DNA of 64,000 bases from an uncultured Lachnospiraceae bacterium (GCA_947644545.1 CANRZW010000002.1:124001-188000), one strand, 5' to 3'. Positions 7,745-19,776 are shown, counted from the stretch's first letter. The notes: a model not told the origin generated them from the sequence alone. Numbers and translations are program-made.

Positions 7745-7771
7745 AGAATCCTGCAGGCAGGATTCTTTTTT
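7745..7771 (+). terminator. Rho-independent terminator in the exporter leader
   Basis: AGAATCCTG / CAGGATTCT stem with a four-base loop and six T residues. It lies between the LytTR-type repeats and the exporter genes, so it is either a kinase-operon terminator or an attenuator. Confidence 0.75.
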
Positions 7772-7861
7772 GATATAGAAAACTACTTCGGATTTATAAG
7801 GACGGGAAGCACGGCATAAGGACGCGGTTTCCCACACAATCCGGAAAGGAGAACGAAGAAT

Positions 7862-9683
<1,822 letters not shown>

Positions 9684-9691
<8 letters not shown>

Positions 9692-11522
9692 GATTTTATC
9701 TGTACACAGGATCGGATACAGACTGCTTGGGATGATCCACGGCGTGGATTCGACCATCATGCCACTGCATCTGCTGGAGGTGTGTCTTTCGGTGGTACAG
9801 GTCTACGCCGGTCTGTATCTGACGGCGGGCCTGATCGATCTGCTGCTTGCGGGAGCGTATGGGCAGGCGGCAGAGTGGGCGCTGTATCTTCTTCTGGTCA
9901 ATCTGCTTCTGGGGACGGCAACCGTGCTGCTTAAGAGAAAATTCCGGGGGATGGAGACAAGGATCTGGCAGCTTTTCTACGTGTGGATGCGGGAAAAAGC
10001 CTTTTCGCTGGATTATGAGACGATGGAGAGGCCGGAGGTCTCCGAGAAGATTCTTTTCTCGGAGCGCAGATCGAATATGCATGGCGGACTGGGGATGCTG
10101 TTGTATTATTACTGCGATATTCTGCGGGCGCTTCTGCACATCCTGCTGTCGGCGGCCATGGTGCTTTATGTGTGTATGGCCCGGCCGTCACAGAAAGCAG
10201 GTTTTTGGGGAACGCTGGCAAGACCTCTGCCTTCGATGATATTGTTTGGCGGGGCGCTTGCGGGGATGGCTGTCGGCTCGTGGAAGGTGTACAGCCGGTT
10301 CGGCGCCAGGATTCAGGAGATATTTGAATCCCATACCGGTGTGGAGAATAAGATCTCTTATCTGCAGATGCAGGTGCTGGGGGATGCTAAAGTGGGCAAG
10401 ATCATCCGTCTGTACGGCATGCAGGCGATGATCTTCAAAAATGCGATGGAAAATCTGAAAAGCTCGGTCACCTTTTTCGGGAAGATGTGCGACGTGGAGC
10501 GGGGACAGGAGAATGCCAACAATGTGGTGAGCAGCCTTTTTGCGGCAGGTTCTTATCTGCTGGTGGCGTTAAAAGCGGTGACCGGTGCGATAACGGTGGG
10601 CGCCTTTACACAGTATGCGGGGGCCATGAACCAGTTTGGCAGCGGATGTTTCAAGATCATCGCCTGTCATGGCGGACTGCGGGAGATCTGCACCTATATG
10701 GGGCCTTTTCTGGAATTTCTGGATACGGACAATCTGCACGCGAAGGGTTCGATCCCGGTGGAGAAGCGGACGGACGGGGAATATGAGCTGGCATTTGAGC
10801 ATGTGGACTTCCAGTATCCCGGATGTCAGGAACTGGTATTGAAAGATGTGAACTGCCGCCTGCGGATCAAGGGTAAACTGGCGGTGGTGGGTAAAAACGG
10901 CGCGGGCAAGACGACTTTTATCAACCTGTTATGCCGTCTCTATGAGCCCACAGCCGGGCGCATTACGCTGAACGGCGTGGACATCCGCAAGTATGACGAA
11001 GAAGAGTACCGCAGCCTGTTCGGCGTGGTGTTCCAGGATTTCAAGCTGTTTGCCTTTCCGGTCTGGCAGAATGTCACGGCGGGCGGCACGCGGGAGGATG
11101 ACAGGATCCGGGAGGCGCTGCGGCAGGCGGATGCAGCGGAATTCGTGGCAAAGCTGCCCCAGGGGCTTGATACCTATCTGTATCAGGAGCTGGAAGAAGG
11201 GGTGACGGTCAGCGGCGGGGAGGCCCAGAAGCTGGCACTGGCGCGGGCGCTCTACAAAGATGCGCCGGTGGTGATCCTCGATGAGCCAACGGCGGCGCTG
11301 GACCCGAAAGCGGAAGCGGAGGTCTATGAGCGTTTTCATAAGATGGTGGAGGGCAGGACCAGCATCTATATCTCCCACCGGATGAGCAGCTGCCGCTTCT
11401 GCGACGAGATCATCGTCTTTGACAAAGGGCAGATCGTGGAGCGGGGCAGCCATGAGACACTCTACGCCGGCGGCGGCAGCTATGCCCGGATGTGGGATGC
11501 ACAGGCCCGGTATTATGCGTAA
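9684..11522 (+). CDS. ABC exporter half-transporter (membrane + ATPase) 2
   Basis: About 612 residues. It has a six-helix membrane domain and an ATPase with Walker A GKNGAGKTT, signature VSGGEAQKL, Walker B VVILDEPTAALDP and H-loop SHRMSS. The frame opens at 9621, but the start with a Shine-Dalgarno (GAGAGGAGG) is ATG 9684. The neighbour's signature reads LSGGE and this one VSGGE; both ATPases keep the canonical Glu after Walker B, so both sites may hydrolyse ATP. Probable partner of the protein at 7862. Confidence 0.85.
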
Positions 11523-11552
11523 AATCCGGTAATAGAAAGCAGGACCGGATGC

Positions 11553-11589
11553 GTTACAGTTTGCGGCCGGTTGGGCCGTGAACTGTAAC
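11553..11589 (+). other. Long hairpin downstream of the exporter genes
   Basis: GTTACAGTT (11553-11561) pairs with AACTGTAAC (11581-11589), extended inward by GCGGCC/GGGCCGT. ACCGGATGC is repeated directly on both sides (11544 and 11588). No T-run follows directly; the T-rich terminator is further on. Confidence 0.4.
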
Positions 11590-11616
11590 CGGATGCAGGA
11601 TCAAAATCAAAATCAG

Positions 11617-11649
11617 GCGGGAAAAGCGTTGCGCATTCCCGCTTTTTTT
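11617..11649 (+). terminator. Rho-independent terminator of the exporter operon
   Basis: GCGGGAA (11617-11623) / TTCCCGC (11636-11642), with a possible AGCG/CGC inner pairing, followed by seven T residues. The rest of the gap to recA holds a candidate promoter (TTGAAG at 11753, TATAAA 16 bases later) and no evident gene. Confidence 0.75.
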
Positions 11650-11880
11650 GATAAACTGTATCCATCTGAAGAAATGGAGCTCTCTTATGCATATCAGGCA
11701 TTTCGCCGTGATTTCCATTATTTCAAATTTTTTTAGGGAAGGAGGGTTGAAGTGTCATTTATGGGACTTATAAAGTGGTAAACTGCTATTATATGAGGCA
11801 GGCGGAGAGAATCTTGAGGAGACTGCCTGCGAAACCTGGCGGTTACAGGATTCGGGTTTCGTCACGAAACAAAAATTATA

Positions 11881-11936
11881 TTGACAAAATCGAACATTTG
11901 TTTTATTCTACTGTAAGATGTAAGAACAGATGTTCT
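11881..11936 (+). promoter_or_regulatory. recA promoter with two LexA boxes
   Basis: TTGACA (11881-11886), a 17-base spacer and TATTCT (11904-11909). CGAACATTTGTTTT fills the spacer and AGAACAGATGTTCT (11923-11936) lies just after the start site. Both fit the Gram-positive LexA (DinR) pattern GAAC-N4-GTTC; the second is perfect. This predicts SOS control of recA-recX. Confidence 0.85.
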
Positions 11937-11956
11937 AAAGGAAAAGGAGAACAGAT

Positions 11957-13036
11957 ATGGAAAAGAATGACAAGTTAAAAGCATTGGATGCGGCTTTGGT
12001 ACAGATAGAGAAGCAGTTCGGCAAGGGCGCCATAATGAAGCTGGGTGATCCTTCCGTACAGATGAATGTGGAGACGATTCCTACGGGTTCCCTGAGCCTA
12101 GATCTGGCATTGGGACTGGGCGGGATTCCGCGGGGCAGGATCGTAGAGATCTACGGCCCGGAATCGAGTGGTAAGACGACGGTTACCTTACATATGGTTG
12201 CGGAAGTACAGAAGCGAGGCGGCATTGCGGGATTTATTGATGCAGAACATGCCCTGGATCCGGTCTATGCGAAGAATATCGGGGTGGATATCGACAACCT
12301 TTACATTTCCCAGCCGGACTGCGGTGAGCAGGCGCTGGAGATCACGGAGACCATGGTGCGTTCCGGTGCGGTGGATATCATCATAGTGGACTCTGTGGCA
12401 GCGCTCGTGCCGAAGGCGGAGATTGACGGTGACATGGGAGACAGCCATGTGGGCCTGCAGGCGCGCCTGATGTCGCAGGCGCTGAGGAAGCTGACGGCAG
12501 TTATCAGCAAATCCAACTGTACGGTGATCTTTATCAACCAGCTGCGTGAGAAGGTGGGGGTGATGTTCGGCAACCCGGAGACGACCACCGGCGGACGCGC
12601 TCTGAAGTTCTATTCTTCCGTTCGTTTGGATGTCAGAAGGATCGAGTCCCTGAAGCAGGGCGGAGAAGTGATCGGTAACAGGACGAGGGTGAAGGTTGTT
12701 AAGAATAAGATCGCGCCGCCGTTTAAAGAGGCGGAATTTGATATCATGTTCGGCGAGGGTATTTCCATGGTGGGAGATATCCTGGATCTGGCGGCGGAGA
12801 ACAATATCGTTAATAAGAGTGGTGCCTGGTATGCTTATAACGGCAATAAGATCGGGCAGGGCAGAGAGAATGCGAAGCAGTATCTGCGCGATAACCCGGA
12901 AGTGTGTACGGAGATCGAGCGCAAAGTAAGAGAGCTGTTCAATCTGGAGACGGGAAATACAGAAGGAACAGAGGCACAGTCTGCATCGGCGGAAGATAAG
13001 AAGGCAGAGAAGGAGAAAGCGAAAGCAGCCAAATAA
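11957..13036 (+). CDS. recA: Recombinase RecA
   Basis: 359 residues, typical RecA length. The core ATPase carries Walker [10 protein letters not shown], the conserved EHALDP segment, Walker [13 protein letters not shown], the L2-region motif [22 protein letters not shown], shown here only by its ends FINQLR and TTTGG, and the C-terminal domain. The last 25 residues are Lys/Glu/Ala-rich. ATG 11957 follows AAGGAGA at seven bases. RecA forms filaments on single-stranded DNA, drives strand exchange and stimulates LexA self-cleavage. It is followed by recX 66 bases later. Confidence 0.98.
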   Translation: MEKNDKLKALDAALVQIEKQFGKGAIMKLGDPSVQMNVETIPTGSLSLDLALGLGGIPRGRIVEIYGPESSGKTTVTLHMVAEVQKRGGIAGFIDAEHALDPVYAKNIGVDIDNLYISQPDCGEQALEITETMVRSGAVDIIIVDSVAALVPKAEIDGDMGDSHVGLQARLMSQALRKLTAVISKSNCTVIFINQLREKVGVMFGNPETTTGGRALKFYSSVRLDVRRIESLKQGGEVIGNRTRVKVVKNKIAPPFKEAEFDIMFGEGISMVGDILDLAAENNIVNKSGAWYAYNGNKIGQGRENAKQYLRDNPEVCTEIERKVRELFNLETGNTEGTEAQSASAEDKKAEKEKAKAAK

Positions 13037-13102
13037 TGCAGGAAGTTTGCCTGGTAATCGACAGGATGCCGCGCAGCAGGAACGGGATATGGAGAATACG
13101 AC

Positions 13103-13711
13103 ATGATTATAACACAGATAGTTGAGGCTTCAAAAGCACGCTGCCGGATTTATATAGACGGACAGTTCACCTTTGTACTGTACAAAGGTGAACTGCGCAA
13201 GTTCCATTTGAAAGAGGGGCAGGAGCTGCCGCCTGACAGCTATCGGGAGATTACGGAAGAAGTGTTGCCGAAGAGGGCGAAGCTTCGCTGTATGAATCTG
13301 CTCCAGTCCAGAGATTATACAAGAAAGCAGCTGACGGACAAGCTGATTCAGGGGGAATATCCGCAGGAATGTATCGAGGAGGCCATAGCCTATGTGGAGT
13401 CCTATGGGTATCTTGATGACCTGCGCTACGCGAAGGATTATATAGAATATCATATAAGCAGCAGGAGCAGGGGAAGGATGGAGATTGACCTGATGCGGAA
13501 AGGGATTGGCCGCGACCTGATCAGACAGGCGTTTGAGGAGTTGGATGAACTTGGTGTGGAGCAGGATGAGGCCGCCATGATCAGAGAACTTCTAAGCAAG
13601 AAGAAATATTGTGCGCAGGAGGCGACCAGGCAGGAACAGCAGAGAATGTATGGATTTCTTTACCGCCGGGGGTTTCATGCCGATGCGATCGTGCGGGAAC
13701 TTTCACTGTAG
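13103..13711 (+). CDS. recX: Regulatory protein RecX
   Basis: 202 residues made of helical three-helix repeats: ALRCMNLL-like first repeat (KLRCMNLLQSRDYTRKQL), then YVESYGYLDDLRYAKDYI, which is the RecX hallmark, and a C-terminal repeat ending RRGFHADAIVREL. RecX binds in the RecA filament groove and limits its activity. Its position right after recA, probably cotranscribed from the LexA-controlled promoter, supports the call. The 290-base gap after it contains the rny promoter and no other gene. Confidence 0.93.
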   Translation: MIITQIVEASKARCRIYIDGQFTFVLYKGELRKFHLKEGQELPPDSYREITEEVLPKRAKLRCMNLLQSRDYTRKQLTDKLIQGEYPQECIEEAIAYVESYGYLDDLRYAKDYIEYHISSRSRGRMEIDLMRKGIGRDLIRQAFEELDELGVEQDEAAMIRELLSKKKYCAQEATRQEQQRMYGFLYRRGFHADAIVRELSL

Positions 13712-13859
13712 TATGATCTGTGGGGGCCGGAGTTTTGGAGCATTGCAGAGCGATAAGTGCTATATAAGGGGTATGGATCCATGCAGCGGCGAGGGATCTG
13801 TACTGTTACACAGAATATGTTCGGAAGAAATAGTAAGAAATAGTAATATAAAAGACTGC

Positions 13860-13888
13860 TTGACATAACATCAAATACAGTATAGAAT
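13860..13888 (+). promoter_or_regulatory. rny promoter
   Basis: TTGACA (13860-13865), 17-base spacer, TAGAAT (13883-13888) within TATAGAAT. The leader is about 110 bases. Confidence 0.7.
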
Positions 13889-14003
13889 TTAAGTGTTGTA
13901 ATTTTGCTAATTATAGAATGTTGTTACCATCCATTTTTGTGCAGATGAGACATTCTACAATAGATTATGTACAATGAAAACTAAATAAGGAGGTGCTCCT
14001 GTA

Positions 14004-15551
14004 ATGTGGGATGTTGTGATAGCAGTACTCATCACGCTGGTGATCGCCGTTCCGGTATCCGCTTTGGCAGCCATCAATTATCGCAAGAAGGTTGTGGAAG
14101 CCAAGATCGGCAATGCGGACGAGAAAGCCAGGGAAATTATCGATGAAGCTCTCAAGACAGCTGAGACGAAGAAGCGCGAATCCCTGCTCGAGGTCAAGGA
14201 AGAGTCCATTCGTACCAAGAATGAACTGGACAAGGAGATCAAGGAACGTCGGGCGGAAGCGCAGAGATATGAGCGTCGTGTACAGCAGAAGGAAGAGAAT
14301 ATCGATAAGAAGGCAGATGCTATTGAGAAGAAAGAAGCAAGCCTTGCACACAGAGAAGAGACTCTGGCCAAACAGCGTGAAGAGATTTCCAAGCTGAACG
14401 AACAAAGATTACAGGAACTGGAACGAATCTCTGGATTAACCTCCGAACAGGCAAAAGATTATTTGTTGAAAATTGTTGAAGATGAAGTGAAGCACGAAAC
14501 TGCTGTCATGATCAAGGAGATGGAGAGCAGGGCGAAGGAAGAGGCAGACAAGAAGGCGAAGGAGTACGTTGTCACGGCTATTCAGAAGTGTGCGGCTGAC
14601 CACGTATCCGAGACGACGATCTCTGTTGTACAGCTTCCGAATGATGAGATGAAGGGCAGGATCATCGGTAGAGAGGGACGTAATATCAGGACTCTTGAGA
14701 CCATGACAGGTGTGGATCTGATCATTGACGATACACCGGAAGCAGTCATCTTATCCGGCTTTGATCCGATCCGCAGAGAAGTGGCAAGAATTGCGCTTGA
14801 GAAACTGATTGTGGATGGCCGTATTCATCCGGCCAGAATCGAGGAGATGGTCGAGAAGGCGCAGAGGGAAGTAGAAGTAATGATCAAGGAGGAAGGTGAG
14901 GCAGCTACACTGGAAGTGGGCGTGCATGGTATCCATCCTGAACTTGTGAGATTACTTGGTAAGATGAAATTCAGGACCAGTTACGGTCAGAACGCATTGA
15001 AGCATTCGATCGAGGTTGCACAGCTCTCCGGTCTGCTGGCGGCAGAGATGGGGCTGGATGTCAGGATGGCGAAGCGGGCCGGCTTACTGCATGACATCGG
15101 TAAGGCTGTGGATCATGAGATGGAAGGTTCCCATATCCAGTTGGGCGTAGAGCTCTGCCGGAAATATAAGGAATCCCCGACGGTGATCAATGCGGTAGAG
15201 TCCCATCATGGTGATGTGGAAGCGCAGACTTTGATTGCATGTCTTGTACAGGCTGCCGATACTATTTCCGCGGCAAGACCGGGTGCAAGAAGAGAGACAT
15301 TAGAAACATATACAACAAGACTAAAACAATTAGAAGACATTACAAACAATTTCAAAGGTGTTGATAAATCTTTTGCTATTCAGGCAGGTAGAGAGATTCG
15401 TGTTATGGTAGTTCCAGAACAGATTAACGATTCTGATATGGTATTACTCGCACGGGATATTTCCAAACAGATTGAATCTGAGTTAGAGTATCCTGGACAG
15501 ATCAAGATCAATGTGATCCGTGAGAGCCGTGTCATTGACTACGCTAAATAG
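14004..15551 (+). CDS. rny: Ribonuclease Y
   Basis: 515 residues, the usual RNase Y size. An N-terminal membrane helix (about 3-23) is followed by a long charged coiled coil (about 28-200), a KH domain with [15 protein letters not shown], and an HD domain with [12 protein letters not shown]. RNase Y is the membrane-anchored endoribonuclease that starts mRNA decay in many Firmicutes. The RBS AAGGAGGTG is strong. It stands as a single gene between its own promoter and terminator; placement after recA-recX is common in Clostridia. Confidence 0.97.
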   Translation: MWDVVIAVLITLVIAVPVSALAAINYRKKVVEAKIGNADEKAREIIDEALKTAETKKRESLLEVKEESIRTKNELDKEIKERRAEAQRYERRVQQKEENIDKKADAIEKKEASLAHREETLAKQREEISKLNEQRLQELERISGLTSEQAKDYLLKIVEDEVKHETAVMIKEMESRAKEEADKKAKEYVVTAIQKCAADHVSETTISVVQLPNDEMKGRIIGREGRNIRTLETMTGVDLIIDDTPEAVILSGFDPIRREVARIALEKLIVDGRIHPARIEEMVEKAQREVEVMIKEEGEAATLEVGVHGIHPELVRLLGKMKFRTSYGQNALKHSIEVAQLSGLLAAEMGLDVRMAKRAGLLHDIGKAVDHEMEGSHIQLGVELCRKYKESPTVINAVESHHGDVEAQTLIACLVQAADTISAARPGARRETLETYTTRLKQLEDITNNFKGVDKSFAIQAGREIRVMVVPEQINDSDMVLLARDISKQIESELEYPGQIKINVIRESRVIDYAK

Positions 15552-15560
15552 TGACAAAAG

Positions 15561-15588
15561 CCCTGTAGAGAAATCTACGGGGTTTTTT
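15561..15588 (+). terminator. rny terminator
   Basis: CCCTGTAGA / TCTACGGGG stem with GAAA-type loop and six T residues. Confidence 0.85.
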
Positions 15589-15712
15589 AATGTCTATTTT
15601 TACAGGTTTGCTGTCCTGTCAATTTGCGGAGAAGAAGGCAGCTGACATTGCTTCTGTACACTATGTCCAGAAAAAGGAAGAATTCAGAGGAAAAATTGTC
15701 TTATCTACATAC

Positions 15713-15741
15713 TTGTGTAATGAAGAGAAGTATAGTAAAAT
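15713..15741 (+). promoter_or_regulatory. Promoter of the aminotransferase gene
   Basis: TTGTGT (15713-15718), 17-base spacer, TAAAAT (15736-15741), about 95 bases before the chosen start. Confidence 0.5.
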
Positions 15742-15838
15742 ATTTAGCGGTGTATGATTGTATACAATTATCCAGAAAGAAAATGGATACAGGGATATCA
15801 TATCAGGCAATGCAGACACATTTTTCATAGGAGGATTC

Positions 15839-17176
15839 ATGCCTTGCGGCTTCGGATTCTCAGGCAAAGAGAAAGGAATGGATGGAATGATGAAGGCATA
15901 CAAAGAGATGAGCAGGGAAGAGCTTCTGTCTTTAAAAGAAGAATTGGATAAGCAGTTCGCAGATGCAAAGGGTAAGGGATTGAAACTGGACATGTCCAGA
16001 GGAAAACCGGGTCTGGAACAGCTGGATATGACAATGGATATTATGGATGTTCTTGACTCTAAAGCAGATATGAGAAATGAGGAAGGCGCTGATACGCGTA
16101 ACTATGGCTTACTGACAGGTATCTCGGAGGCGAGACATTTGATGAGTGATATGATGGGTGGTATACCGGCGGAGAACGTGATCGTATATGGTAATTCCAG
16201 CCTTTCCATTATGTATGATACAATCTCGCGTTGTGTTACACACGGCGTGATGGGAAGTACCCCCTGGTGTAAACTGGATCAGGTAAAATTCCTGTGTCCG
16301 GCGCCGGGCTATGACAGGCATTTTGCGATCACGGAGCTTTTTGGTATTGAGATGATCACGATTCCGATGACGCCGGAAGGACCGGATATGGATCTGGTGG
16401 AGAAGTATGTGTCAGAGGATCCGGCCGTAAAAGGAATCTGGTGTGTGCCGAAATATTCCAATCCCCAAGGATACACATATTCGGATGAGACGGTGAGAAG
16501 GTTTGCGGCTCTGAAACCGGCGGCGAAAGATTTCCGTATTTACTGGGATAACGCCTATTCGATCCATGACTTATATGATGACAATAAGGATGAGCTTCTG
16601 GAGATTTTGAGCGAGTGTGAGAAGGCCGGAAATCCGGATATGGTCTATGAGTTCAGCTCCTTATCCAAGGTTACCTTTTCAGGTGCGGGTATTGCGGCTT
16701 TTGCATCCTCTAAGGCCAACGTGGAGGAGACGAAGAAATTCATGTCGATTATGACCATCGGTTACGATAAGATCAACCAGCTGCGTCATGTGAGATATTT
16801 CAAGAATGTAGAAGGATTACAGGCACATATGAAAAAACACGCCGCAATCCTGCGTCCAAAGTTCGAGGCAGTGCTTGGTATACTGGACAGGGAGCTTGGC
16901 GATTTGGGAATCGGTGAGTGGACCAGACCCCGCGGCGGCTACTTCATTTCTTTCGAGGCGATGGAAGGCTGTGCCAGGGCGATCGTGGCAAAATGTAAGG
17001 AGGCAGGCGTTGTGATGACGGGCGCCGGCGCGACCTTCCCTTATGGCAAAGATCCAAAAGACAGCAATATCCGTATTGCACCCACTTTTCCTAACGCGGA
17101 GGAGCTGGCGGCAGCGGCTGAGCTGTTTGTGCTCTGCGTGAAGCTGGTGAGTGTGGAGAAGCTGTTGGCAGAGTAA
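15839..17176 (+). CDS. Class I aminotransferase, MocR-type aspartate aminotransferase group
   Basis: About 445 residues from ATG 15839, which follows AGGAGG at six bases; the frame extends upstream to 15758 without a good ribosome site. Fold-type I PLP enzyme features are the cofactor lysine in SSLSKVTFSGAG, the substrate-side motif CPAPGYDRHF, CVPKYSNPQG and the Asp/Tyr pair in YWDNAYS. Both ends match the Asp-aminotransferase group sometimes called subgroup Ic (Pfam Aminotran_MocR). It probably moves the amino group between aspartate or another amino acid and 2-oxoglutarate. The precise substrate is inferred. Confidence 0.82.
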   Translation: MPCGFGFSGKEKGMDGMMKAYKEMSREELLSLKEELDKQFADAKGKGLKLDMSRGKPGLEQLDMTMDIMDVLDSKADMRNEEGADTRNYGLLTGISEARHLMSDMMGGIPAENVIVYGNSSLSIMYDTISRCVTHGVMGSTPWCKLDQVKFLCPAPGYDRHFAITELFGIEMITIPMTPEGPDMDLVEKYVSEDPAVKGIWCVPKYSNPQGYTYSDETVRRFAALKPAAKDFRIYWDNAYSIHDLYDDNKDELLEILSECEKAGNPDMVYEFSSLSKVTFSGAGIAAFASSKANVEETKKFMSIMTIGYDKINQLRHVRYFKNVEGLQAHMKKHAAILRPKFEAVLGILDRELGDLGIGEWTRPRGGYFISFEAMEGCARAIVAKCKEAGVVMTGAGATFPYGKDPKDSNIRIAPTFPNAEELAAAAELFVLCVKLVSVEKLLAE

Positions 17177-17266
17177 CTTGTCCCTTTTCAGGGGACGTTT
17201 ATAAAGAAGACATGGGGTAAGTATAAGAGTATTAAGATCGGCAGAACAGAGGAGGTTAAGAAGACT

Positions 17267-17800
17267 ATGGACAAGTATGAACGGCTTGACAGGGAATTGA
17301 TACACAAGGGCGCTATCATTGACTACTATCAGGATACGATGAAAATCCCCAACGGCACGACTGCGAAATGGGATTTCATCAATCATAAGGGAGCAGCGGC
17401 TGTGGTAGCCGTGAAGGACGACGGCAGGCTGTTGATGGTAAGACAGTACAGGAATGCGTTGGAGAGAGAGACGCTGGAGATTCCGGCAGGGGGCTTAAAC
17501 GGTGCAGACGAACCCACGGACATTGCGGCGGCCAGAGAATTAGAAGAGGAGACCGGGTATACAGCGGGCAAGATGGAGCTGTTGATCTCGCTGTATACGA
17601 CGGTGGCCTTCTGTAATGAGAAGATTGATGTCTATGTGGCTACGGATTTGAAGAAAGGGCATCAGCATCTGGACGATGATGAGTTCCTGAATGTGGAGAG
17701 CCACGACATTGAAGAGCTGCTTCAGATGATCTATGATTGTAAGATTCAGGATGGCAAGACGATTTCGGCACTGCTTGCCTATCATCATAAATACGTTTGA
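17267..17800 (+). CDS. nudF: NUDIX hydrolase, ADP-ribose pyrophosphatase type
   Basis: 177 residues. The complete Nudix box runs from G in GGLNGADEP to REL-EEETGY (pattern G-x5-E-x7-RELxEExGY). The upstream strand MVRQYRNALERETLEIPAGG is typical of the ADP-sugar pyrophosphatase branch. It hydrolyses ADP-ribose-like dinucleoside diphosphates to AMP and ribose-5-phosphate. In many Firmicutes nudF precedes spoIIM and xerD; here an accessory patch of about 2 kb separates them. GAGGAGG is twelve bases upstream of ATG. It converges on the flavodoxin gene with only 14 bases between. Confidence 0.88.
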   Translation: MDKYERLDRELIHKGAIIDYYQDTMKIPNGTTAKWDFINHKGAAAVVAVKDDGRLLMVRQYRNALERETLEIPAGGLNGADEPTDIAAARELEEETGYTAGKMELLISLYTTVAFCNEKIDVYVATDLKKGHQHLDDDEFLNVESHDIEELLQMIYDCKIQDGKTISALLAYHHKYV

Positions 17801-17814
17801 TCGTTTCAGGAAAA

Positions 17815-18339
17815 CTACTGCTCTACCAGACATTTCAGGATTGGTTCTATATATTTGCGGTCAGAGATATCATAGGAGGAAGAAATCATCTTTATCATTT
17901 CTTCCTCTGTTTCTGTTTTATGCTTCTTTGATTTCAGCGTCGTAAGGAACAGTTTCATCATAAGTCTGGAAGGGGCTGACATTTTCTCATAGTGTAACCC
18001 GCCCGGACAATAAAATACTTTTATCCTTTCCCACTCCGATGCAGTAAAATTCTTTCTGAGAGCCGGCGCGATCTCCGGACTTTCCATGGGGCTTGCACCG
18101 ACACAGAATACGATCAGCTTTTTGTCGGCCCACTTCTTCATATGTTCCTTAAACCAGGCGAGTTTGCTGATGCCGCCGGCACATGCCCAGCTGCCGAAGA
18201 TGACTGCGTCATAGGAATCCAGATCTGTCTTTTTGGCTTCTGAGAGATCTACGCAGTCTGCACTGACAGCCTGCGCAATCCAGCCGGCGTAACGTTTGGT
18301 AAAACCGGTCTGTGAATGGAAGATGACAATAGATTTCAT
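17815..18339 (-). CDS. Flavodoxin-domain protein
   Basis: 174 residues. It starts with the FMN-phosphate loop of flavodoxins, SQTGFTKRYA (residues 9-18), followed by the strand YDAVIFGSW and a glycine turn. The size and layout resemble the flavodoxin_5/HemG-like group. It probably binds FMN and acts in a redox reaction; the partner is unknown. It lies 15 bases downstream of the TetR gene, with an AGGAGG between, so the two are cotranscribed and the regulator may control it. Confidence 0.75.
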   Translation of the reverse strand: MKSIVIFHSQTGFTKRYAGWIAQAVSADCVDLSEAKKTDLDSYDAVIFGSWACAGGISKLAWFKEHMKKWADKKLIVFCVGASPMESPEIAPALRKNFTASEWERIKVFYCPGGLHYEKMSAPSRLMMKLFLTTLKSKKHKTETEEEMIKMISSSYDISDRKYIEPILKCLVEQ

Positions 18340-18354
18340 GTGTGAAAACCTCCT

Positions 18355-18909
18355 TTAGGTGTTTGTGAACGTATGTAAAAAGGCCAGGTAAGCCTGTTCC
18401 TGCTGTTGGAAGATCTCCTCTGCCGATATTCCCGGTGAAGATACGGATGAGATCGTGCCAAGACCGATCGTATAGATTATCATGTGTAAGTGCAGCGCTT
18501 TTGCGCATTCCGCGCTGATGTGCAGACTTTGTGCGATAGCTTCTGCCATCTGTGGATTGGCTTCCATACGATACAGCTCATCCAGGGAAGAGACATTGTT
18601 TCGTTTTGATGTAATATATAGTTTTAGAATATGAGGTTCTTCTTTGGCCAGTTGGAGATATGCCTGTCCGGTTGTGCGGAACGGATCTTTAGGATCAATG
18701 TGCGTTTCCATGTATTGCTGCAAAAAGATTCTGGCTTTCCCGGCGACTTCGTCCCGTAGTCCTTCCATGTTGTTACAATAGCTATAGATTGGCTGAACGG
18801 AGCAGTTTAACCGTTTGGCGATATTTTTGATGATAACCTGCTGCCCGTCCCGTGCAAGTTCAAAAGCGGCGTTCACCACCATTTCTTTTGTGATTCTTTG
18901 TTTCGGCAT
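18355..18909 (-). CDS. TetR-family transcriptional regulator
   Basis: 184 residues. The N-terminal helix-turn-helix (about 8-52) contains ELARDGQQVIIKNIAKRLNCSVQPIYSYCNN, recognisable here by IKNIAKRLN and PIYSYCNN; it is a slightly divergent TetR HTH. The C-terminal ligand domain resembles the TetR_C_33/WHG type. It is the first gene of an operon with the flavodoxin. The AT-rich 13-bp tandem array at 19013-19090 lies upstream, between it and the EamA gene, and is a candidate binding region. Confidence 0.8.
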   Translation of the reverse strand: MPKQRITKEMVVNAAFELARDGQQVIIKNIAKRLNCSVQPIYSYCNNMEGLRDEVAGKARIFLQQYMETHIDPKDPFRTTGQAYLQLAKEEPHILKLYITSKRNNVSSLDELYRMEANPQMAEAIAQSLHISAECAKALHLHMIIYTIGLGTISSVSSPGISAEEIFQQQEQAYLAFLHTFTNT

Positions 18910-19012
18910 AGTTCTTTCTTATTCCTTTCCATAAATAGGGTCAGTTTCCCAGAATGTGAGTGATCTGTGCAACAACGGAGTGTAGTACTTTCTGATTATT
19001 ATATAGGTCGAT

Positions 19013-19090
19013 TGTATAATAAGCTTATATAACAAGCTTATACAATAAGATTATATAATAGAGTTATATAAATTAATTATATATTTGTAA
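19013..19090. repeat. 13-bp AT-rich tandem repeat, six degenerate units
   Basis: Consecutive units are TGTATAATAAGCT, TATATAACAAGCT, TATACAATAAGAT, TATATAATAGAGT, TATATAAATTAAT and TATATATTTGTAA. The first three contain AAGCT/AAGAT and allow partial dyads (ATTGTATAA ... TTATACAAT). The array is in the divergent tetR/eamA gap and would contain their promoters. The rest of this 360-base gap shows no gene. Confidence 0.6.
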
Positions 19091-19269
19091 GGAAGATATG
19101 TCAATCCTGTCTTTTGATAACGATGGCAGGGAAGGCAGAAGGGTGAATCAAAGCATAATGCTATACTTTTATAACTGAATTTATTATAATGGTATGGAAA
19201 TCTTCTTCCTGCCGGAGCGGTTTGGGTTGAAAAATCAGTATCAAGAATTTGAAAGGAGAATGAGCTGTC

Positions 19270-19683
19270 ATGTGGTTTGTGTTTGCGTTACTGTCTGCGG
19301 TTTTTGCAGCGCTGACTTCTATTCTGGCGAAAGTGGGGATTGAGGGGGTAAACTCCAATCTTGCCACGGCGATCAGAACGGTGGTGGTGCTGATCATGGC
19401 CTGGGGAATGGTCTTTTTGACAAATGCGCAGAGCGGAATTACCGCTATCGATAAGAAAAGCTGGCTGTTCCTGATTCTGTCCGGTCTGGCTACCGGGGCA
19501 TCCTGGCTCTGTTATTATAGAGCATTACAGGTGGGGGATGTTTCCAAGGTGGTACCCATCGACAAGCTGAGCGTCGTGATCACGTTGGTGCTGGCATTTG
19601 TTTTTCTGCATGAGAGTTTTACGGCCAAGTCTCTGATCGGGGCGGCGCTGATCACGGCGGGAACGCTGGTGATGGTGCTCTGA
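19270..19683 (+). CDS. EamA-family half-size membrane transporter
   Basis: 137 residues with four to five membrane helices, equivalent to a single EamA repeat (full-size DMT exporters have two). Motifs are an N-terminal ALLSAVFAALTSILAKVGIEG and the helix-loop YYRALQVGDVSKVVPIDKLS, typical of the COG2510 group. It probably works as a dimer; the substrate is unknown. RBS GAAAGGAG. It is divergent from the tetR-flavodoxin operon and might be controlled by it. Confidence 0.8.
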   Translation: MWFVFALLSAVFAALTSILAKVGIEGVNSNLATAIRTVVVLIMAWGMVFLTNAQSGITAIDKKSWLFLILSGLATGASWLCYYRALQVGDVSKVVPIDKLSVVITLVLAFVFLHESFTAKSLIGAALITAGTLVMVL

Positions 19684-19776
19684 TATCTTGTTGAGGAATA
19701 CCCGTAGTCTGTTAGAGAATTTTTGTCGTTACAAATTCCTATGTTCTGAACGGCATACCGGCTCACATATACATAT

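Noticed and set aside
7664..7819. A 51-codon frame starting ATG in the loop of the family A hairpin
   Set aside because: No ribosome binding site; it runs through the repeat and a terminator, and its sequence follows the repeat structure.
11775..11978. A 67-codon frame upstream of recA
   Set aside because: It runs through the recA promoter and LexA boxes and ends inside recA in another frame.
17180..17196. GTCCC-TTTTCA-GGGGAC as a terminator of the aminotransferase gene
   Set aside because: Short stem and no T-run; called only a weak hairpin.
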